Shown here: one piece after another, positions 5,866 to 9,290 of the stretch
Numbering within the stretch: position 1 is the stretch's first letter
How the letters are laid out: the number at the start of each line of letters is the position of its first letter
Assembly: GCA_009392675.1 (NCBI GenBank)
Contig: VFFY01000122.1
Span: forward strand, 1 to 9,290
Length of the DNA stretch: 9,290 nt
Direction of reading: 5' to 3'
Source: SAR202 cluster bacterium
GTDB taxonomy: Bacteria > Chloroflexota > Dehalococcoidia > Lucifugimonadales > UBA826
Notes under the pieces: generated by a model
Databases searched by the model: none
What the model saw: only the letters and a program-made list of their open reading frames with translations
What the model was told of the DNA's origin: nothing
Made by a program: the position numbers and the translations under genes

Positions 5866-7996
5866 CCTTAACACTCTCTGGCTCTTCCTCAAATTCTGTA
5901 ATAGACCCACGAAATCCACATTCTTTCGACGGGCACCTAACGTTATCTCTACCTGACGGTAGCAATATTCCATCACAATCAGGACACGGATTGCTAATTG
6001 GTTTGGTATTTACAGCGAAAGTACAATCTGGGTAGTTGGTACAACCGAAGAAAATTCCTCTCTTGCTTTTACGTTCTGCTAGCTCTCCTACATTACATTC
6101 GCGGCATTTTATCCCTATAGTCAAAGGCTTGGTATTTTTGCAATCTGGAAACCCTGAGCAAGCGATAAACCTGCCGTTTCTGCCCCCTCGTATAACCATG
6201 GGCCGTTCACATTTTTCGCATACCTCGTCACTCTCTTCATCGATCTTTTCTCTTGGGACCCTAACAGCCTCGACTTTAGCTGTCTCAATCGCTTCGTCAA
6301 ACGGTCCATAAAATTCTTGCAGCATAGGGTTCCATTGCATTAATCCTTCTGCTATATCATCAAGCTGCTTTTCCATGCCCGCTGTAAACCCAACATCCAC
6401 AATATTTTCAAAATGCTCCTTTAAAAACTCAGTCACTGCAATTCCTAATTTAGTGGGAGTGAAACGGCCGCGATCTCGACGAACATAGTCTCTTTCCTGA
6501 ATAGTACCTATTATCGAAGCATAGGTGCTTGGCCGACCAATTCCTTCACTCTCCATGTTCCTTATTAAAGATGCTTCAGTGAACTTAGGAGGCGGTTCTG
6601 TAAAATGCTGGTCTTTGGTAAGTTCATTGCAGTGCATTTCCTGACCGTTGGAAAGGATTGGAAGCCCTTTTTCTTCCTCTTCGGCTTCATCGTCCTTACC
6701 CTCTGTATAAAGGATTCTAAAACCGTCGAATTTCAAGACAGATCCAGTGGACCTGAACGTATAAGTTTTTGCTGAGAACACGCTTTTCGTATCAAAATCG
6801 ACGATAGTCCTGTCATATACTGCCTCGGCCATCTGGCTTGCTACCAAACGTTTCCATATAAGATCGTACAAACGATATTGGTCTCTATCTAATTTATTCC
6901 GTAATGTCTCCGGAGTTCTCAACACTGAAGTTGGTCTTATAGCTTCATGGGCTTCCTGGGCACCCCGGACCCTTTTTGAAAAAGACCTGGGTTTTTCAAG
7001 AGCATAGTCTGAACCATACTTGTCATTTATATATTCACTTGCCTCAGTGAGTGCTATCGCTGAAACATTAGTGGAGTCAGTTCGCATGTAGGTTATCAAC
7101 CCCTCAACACCTTCGGAGCCCATGTCAATCCCTTCATAGAGTTGCTGGGCAAGTATCATGGTCCTAGAAGCAGAAAACCTCAATCTTCGGGAGGCTTCCT
7201 GCTGCAAAGTACTCGTGATAAAAGGAGCGGAAGGTCTTCGTTTACTTTCCTTGGTTATATAACTTTGAACTACAAATCCAGAGCCTTTCAAATCCTCAAG
7301 TATTAATGCAGCGTCGTTTCCATTGGTTATTTCGGGTTTTTTCTTGGAACCCTCTATCGAGACCAAAGAAGCTTCCAGCAAGTTTTCTTTAGGTTTTACT
7401 CCCAGCAAGGCATCTATAGTCCAATATTCGACCGGCATGAATGCTTCTATTTCCTTCTGGCGGTCAACAACCATTCGCAAAGCGACAGACTGAACGCGTC
7501 CGGCAGAGGTACCTTTCTTTACCTTGCTCCACAACACTGGGCTCAACGTGTACCCAACCAGCCTGTCCAATATCCGTCTAGCTTGCTGAGCGTCTACCAA
7601 ATCCACATCAATATCTCTTGTGTTCGCAAAGGCCTCTTCAATCGCTGGCTTGGTTATCTCATGGAAAACAACTCTTCGAGTTTTATCAATGTCGATATTT
7701 GCCGCCTCAACGAGATGCCAAGAAATAGCTTCACCTTCCCGATCCGGGTCTGTTGCCAGGTAAACCAACCTGGCACTCGCTGCAGCCTTTTTTAATTCCG
7801 CAACTATTTTTCTTTTATCAGTCGATATCGTATAGGTAGGAACAAATCCATCCTCACTGATTTCTACTCCCAGTTTCTTCCTAGGCAAATCTCTGACATG
7901 CCCCATAGAAGCTTTTACGTCATAATTCTTTCCGAGAAATCTACCGACTGTTCGAGCCTTTGCCGGAGATTCCACAATAACAAGGTCTTTAGCCAT
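5849..7996 (-). CDS. topA: DNA topoisomerase I (type IA)
   Basis: A 715-residue type IA topoisomerase that relaxes negative supercoils through a 5'-phosphotyrosine intermediate. The N-terminal TOPRIM domain begins VIVESPAKA with Glu9 and carries the acidic triad Asp83, Asp85, Glu87 in ATDPDREGEAISWH. Catalytic Tyr303 lies in GLITYMRTDSTNVS. Later blocks GAQEAHEAIRPTS (345-357) and SEGIGRPSTYASII (483-496) are classic for bacterial TopA. The C-terminus has three four-cysteine zinc modules: Cys593/596/613/619, Cys631/634/652/658 and Cys671/674/688/693. An acidic insert (DDEAEEEEK) occurs near 435-443. ATG has GGTGA 9 nt upstream. It is probably the first gene of the long minus-strand cluster, with two tRNA-Ser genes about 150 nt upstream. 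Confidence 0.98.
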   Translation of the reverse strand: MAKDLVIVESPAKARTVGRFLGKNYDVKASMGHVRDLPRKKLGVEISEDGFVPTYTISTDKRKIVAELKKAAASARLVYLATDPDREGEAISWHLVEAANIDIDKTRRVVFHEITKPAIEEAFANTRDIDVDLVDAQQARRILDRLVGYTLSPVLWSKVKKGTSAGRVQSVALRMVVDRQKEIEAFMPVEYWTIDALLGVKPKENLLEASLVSIEGSKKKPEITNGNDAALILEDLKGSGFVVQSYITKESKRRPSAPFITSTLQQEASRRLRFSASRTMILAQQLYEGIDMGSEGVEGLITYMRTDSTNVSAIALTEASEYINDKYGSDYALEKPRSFSKRVRGAQEAHEAIRPTSVLRTPETLRNKLDRDQYRLYDLIWKRLVASQMAEAVYDRTIVDFDTKSVFSAKTYTFRSTGSVLKFDGFRILYTEGKDDEAEEEEKGLPILSNGQEMHCNELTKDQHFTEPPPKFTEASLIRNMESEGIGRPSTYASIIGTIQERDYVRRDRGRFTPTKLGIAVTEFLKEHFENIVDVGFTAGMEKQLDDIAEGLMQWNPMLQEFYGPFDEAIETAKVEAVRVPREKIDEESDEVCEKCERPMVIRGGRNGRFIACSGFPDCKNTKPLTIGIKCRECNVGELAERKSKRGIFFGCTNYPDCTFAVNTKPISNPCPDCDGILLPSGRDNVRCPSKECGFRGSITEFEEEPESVKAGLAS

Positions 7997-8092
7997 TATC
8001 TATAGTCACCAAACATATGAATTAATAAAACAAAATTTTTAGAGAGCCTTCCAAGGCAGGCCACAATAACACTTTACCAAAATACTCCATCA

Positions 8093-8129
8093 CTAATACC
8101 GCCTATAGGTTCATCAAGCAACCATTCAA
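8093..8129 (-). promoter_or_regulatory. topA: Candidate promoter(s) for topA
   Basis: Two overlapping weak sigma70-type matches lie on the minus strand after the tRNAs: TTGAAT (8124-8129), 16-nt spacer, TATAGG (8102-8107); and TTGCTT (8116-8121), 17-nt spacer, TATTAG (8093-8098). Both would give a leader of about 90-100 nt. Neither is strong, and topA could instead be read through from the tRNA promoter. Confidence 0.3.
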
Positions 8130-8150
8130 ATTACCCGGAACCGGCATTCG

Positions 8151-8243
8151 TGGCGGAGAGAGTGGGATTCGAACCCACGGTTCCCCTTGTGAGGGAACAC
8201 GCGATTTCCAGTCGCGCCTATTCGGCCACTCTAGCATCTCTCC
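8151..8243 (-). tRNA. tRNA-Ser (anticodon GGA), 3' CCA encoded
   Basis: The mature minus-strand sequence starts at 8243. The acceptor GGAGAGA pairs with TCTCTCC (8155-8161), the discriminator is G (8154) and CCA is encoded at 8151-8153. The anticodon arm is CGCGA-CTGGAAA-TCGCG, giving anticodon GGA, which reads UCC and UCU. A long class II variable arm (GTTCCC paired with GGGAAC) and the T arm GTGGG-TTCGAAT-CCCAC identify a serine tRNA. It is 90 nt without CCA. The D stem is CTA/TAG, giving C10-G25 instead of the usual G10-C25, but it is fully paired. Acceptor and T arms are identical to those of the neighbouring tRNA-Ser. Confidence 0.97.
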
Positions 8244-8270
8244 ATATTGACCGTTCCGGTCCCCCTACGG

Positions 8271-8357
8271 CGGAGAGAGTGGGATTCGAACCCACGATGA
8301 GATTACTCCCATACTGGTTTTCGAGACCAGCGCCTTAGTCCGCTCGGCCATCTCTCC
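8271..8357 (-). tRNA. tRNA-Ser (anticodon CGA), CCA not encoded
   Basis: The mature minus-strand sequence starts at 8357: acceptor GGAGAGA with TCTCTCC (8272-8278) and discriminator G at 8271. The next three bases are CCG, so the CCA end must be completed enzymatically. The D stem is a normal GCC/GGC. The anticodon arm CTGGT-CTCGAAA-ACCAG gives anticodon CGA, reading UCG. The variable arm is long but with an imperfect stem. It is 87 nt and is the first of the two serine tRNAs, which are 27 nt apart. A GACCG-GAA-CGGTC mini-hairpin lies in the spacer. Confidence 0.97.
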
Positions 8358-8372
8358 CAACCCTGACAAACG

Positions 8373-8401
8373 AGTATACCAGTCGATTTAAGGCAATTGA
8401 A
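8373..8401 (-). promoter_or_regulatory. Extended -10 promoter of the tRNA-Ser pair
   Basis: On the minus strand the -10 is TATACT (8373-8378), preceded by TGG (8379-8381), making an extended -10. TTCAAT (8396-8401) lies 17 nt upstream as a weak -35. The predicted start near 8366 is about 9 nt before the tRNA 5' end. AT-rich sequence upstream of the -35 could act as an UP-like element. Confidence 0.6.
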
Positions 8402-8413
8402 ATTTTAATCGGT

Positions 8414-8433
8414 TTCTAAAACATTCTAAAACA
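8414..8433. repeat. Tandem direct repeat, 2 x 10 bp, upstream of the tRNA promoter
   Basis: TTCTAAAACA occurs twice head to tail without mismatch. The array begins 13 bp upstream of the putative -35 of the tRNA promoter. A 10-bp period is close to one helical turn, so both copies would face the same side of the DNA. Confidence 0.7.
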
Positions 8434-8553
8434 GGAAAGGGATTCCGAAACTAACTGCCATCACCTTCCGCATATCCCACCAGTCCACCATTTTTCGCCT
8501 GTAAAGTCTTATTCTTACAAACCCGAAGAACCCAACGTTACAGTTTAGTGAGT

Positions 8554-8736
8554 CTAGACATCCTTTGGAGAAAAAATAGAGCCTTTTTTAGATAAAGGCG
8601 GTCTCCTATTCAAGGCGGAAGCTATCATTCTCGAACCTACAATGCTTATGGCTGCTGCCCCAATTATACCAATCGGTAAACCTTTCAAAAAAGTTCTGCG
8701 TGAAAAAGATTTTTTTCGTTGAGATGCCTGGTCCAT
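8554..8736 (-). CDS. Small twin-arginine signal (Tat) membrane or exported protein, function unknown
   Basis: A 60-residue protein with a textbook Tat signal: a basic N-region, SRRTFLKG at 12-19, and a hydrophobic stretch LPIGIIGAAAISIVGS at 20-35. ASA at 39-41 could be a signal-peptidase site, which would leave a mature peptide of only 19 residues. Without cleavage it would be a single-pass anchor with a short, basic, proline-containing tail (NRRPPLSKKGSIFSPKDV). It has its own promoter (8775-8803) and a good SD (AAGGTGG, 8741-8747) before ATG, so it is very likely expressed. I do not recognise the mature part. Short Tat proteins are known as accessory polypeptides beside redox enzymes, but no such enzyme is in view. 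It lies 83 nt after clpC, on the same strand. Confidence 0.72.
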   Translation of the reverse strand: MDQASQRKKSFSRRTFLKGLPIGIIGAAAISIVGSRMIASALNRRPPLSKKGSIFSPKDV

Positions 8737-8740
8737 ATAA

Positions 8741-8747
8741 CCACCTT
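8741..8747 (-). promoter_or_regulatory. Shine-Dalgarno site of the Tat microprotein
   Basis: Minus-strand AAGGTGG is one base from AAGGAGG and ends 4 nt before ATG at 8736. It supports this start, which leaves exactly 11 residues before the SRRTFLKG motif. Confidence 0.6.
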
Positions 8748-8774
8748 AAAACAATTTACTGAATTTCCATTCAA

Positions 8775-8803
8775 ATTATAAGGATACCAATCTAATGGAT
8801 CAA
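8775..8803 (-). promoter_or_regulatory. Sigma70-type promoter of the Tat microprotein
   Basis: On the minus strand TTGATC (8798-8803) and a perfect TATAAT (8775-8780) are separated by exactly 17 nt. The predicted start near 8768 gives a leader of about 30 nt containing the SD. This is the best promoter match in the window. It sits in the clpC-Tat gene gap, so the small gene need not depend on clpC transcription. Confidence 0.65.
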
Positions 8804-8819
8804 GAAGAAATCCTAAATC

Positions 8820-9290
8820 CTAAATTGTAATCGATTCGTACTTTATCCTCTTTTCAAGAACAATTTCTTCTTCTACTAAGTCAACATATACATGGTCTCC
8901 GTTACCGAATTCGCCTTTTATCAGGGCAGTTGACAGAGGATTTTCGATATTTTTTCTAATGCTACGCCTAAGGGGTCTGGCACCATATTCTCTGTCAAAT
9001 CCGTCGGACGCAATCCAAGATTTAGCGGCCTCGGACAACTCTAGATCAATATCATGTTCCACGAGTTTTTTCCTTAGATTTTCTATCATGATATCCACTA
9101 TCTGGCGTTGATCTTCTTCCGAAATAGGTTGGAATATCAAAATTTCATCGACCCTGTTCAAGAATTCTGGTCTGAATGATTTTTTTAGCGCGTTTTCTAT
9201 TGAAATTCTTAATTTTTCGCTATCTTTTGAGGTATCCATATCTCTCAAAAAACCTAACGGCTCAGAAGTGCTAATCGACGACCCTAAGTT
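8820..9290 (-). CDS. clpC: ATP-dependent Clp protease ATP-binding subunit ClpC, C-terminal part (partial)
   Basis: The frame is open to the right edge, so only the last 156 residues are visible; the true start lies outside. It begins within the second AAA+ module (NLGSS). It contains the sensor/arginine-finger block SFRPEFLNRVDEILIF, the D2 small domain, and the sensor-2 motif YGARPLRR at about fragment residues 102-109, followed by IENPLSTALIKGEF. It acts as a hexameric unfoldase feeding substrates to ClpP in the cytosol. The PLGF segment before the arginine finger and the C-terminal strand VDLVEEEIVLEKR fit ClpC better than ClpB, but the distinguishing N-domain and ClpP-binding loop are outside the window. 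An internal TTG at 9248 is not a start. Confidence 0.88.
   Translation of the reverse strand, partial: NLGSSISTSEPLGFLRDMDTSKDSEKLRISIENALKKSFRPEFLNRVDEILIFQPISEEDQRQIVDIMIENLRKKLVEHDIDLELSEAAKSWIASDGFDREYGARPLRRSIRKNIENPLSTALIKGEFGNGDHVYVDLVEEEIVLEKRIKYESITI

Noticed and set aside
8051..8062. GCCTTCCAAGGC dyad after the tRNAs as a terminator
   Set aside because: The arms are separated by only two bases and no clean T-run follows on the minus strand, so a functional terminator hairpin is unlikely.
8150..8338. Plus-strand open frame with twice-repeated RVGFEPT
   Set aside because: This is the well-known spurious translation of the antisense of serine tRNA genes. The two RVGFEPT copies are the two identical T arms. 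Not a protein.
8519..8537. GGGTTCTTCGGGTTT near the Tat gene as a UUCG-capped terminator
   Set aside because: The flanking GGGTT segments are direct, not inverted, repeats, so no stem can form and no U tract follows.
9246..9248. TTG as the start of a short 142-residue protein
   Set aside because: The frame continues open to the window edge with residues that fit the ClpC D2 module (NLGSS upstream), so this is an internal Leu codon of a longer gene.

Overview
This window looks like a chromosomal housekeeping segment of a bacterium with moderately low GC. The protein families, gene order and the unusual EF-P loop suggest a Chloroflexota lineage close to marine Dehalococcoidia/SAR202. That placement is an inference from protein character and remembered synteny, not from a search. 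No insertion sequence, prophage, CRISPR array or integrated element was seen.

Layout. The left edge (2-175, +) carries an unassigned open frame that may be the tail of a gene. An intergenic stretch follows with a candidate extended -10 promoter and a strong Shine-Dalgarno (SD) site. These lead to a fumarylacetoacetate-hydrolase (FAH) superfamily enzyme (311-1219, +). It converges with a long minus-strand cluster transcribed right to left: topA, xerC-like recombinase, aroQ, M24B Xaa-Pro peptidase, efp, xseA, xseB (7996 down to 1216). Spacing inside this cluster is tight: an 11-bp overlap (aroQ/peptidase), direct abutment (xerC/aroQ), a 4-nt gap (efp/xseA) and a 21-nt gap (xseA/xseB). It therefore looks like one operon, with possible internal breaks at the topA-xerC gap (68 nt, with a stem-loop over the topA stop codon) and the peptidase-efp gap (48 nt).

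Upstream of topA lie two minus-strand serine tRNAs, anticodons CGA and GGA, behind a convincing extended -10 promoter. Further upstream is a 60-residue twin-arginine (Tat) signal protein with its own near-consensus sigma70-type promoter. At the right edge is the C-terminus of a ClpC-type AAA+ unfoldase (8820 to beyond 9290, -).

Functionally, the operon combines DNA topology (TopA), chromosome-dimer resolution (Xer), DNA repair or turnover (exonuclease VII, both subunits), relief of ribosome stalling (EF-P), proline-peptide turnover (M24B peptidase) and the shikimate pathway (AroQ). The aroQ-peptidase-efp order resembles Bacillus yqhS-yqhT-efp.

No obviously new multi-gene system is present. 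The points most worth following are the EF-P loop with Gln where the modified Lys/Arg normally sits, the promoter-equipped Tat microprotein, the convergent gene pair sharing one CTAG for both stop codons, and the tandem 10-bp repeat just upstream of the tRNA promoter.
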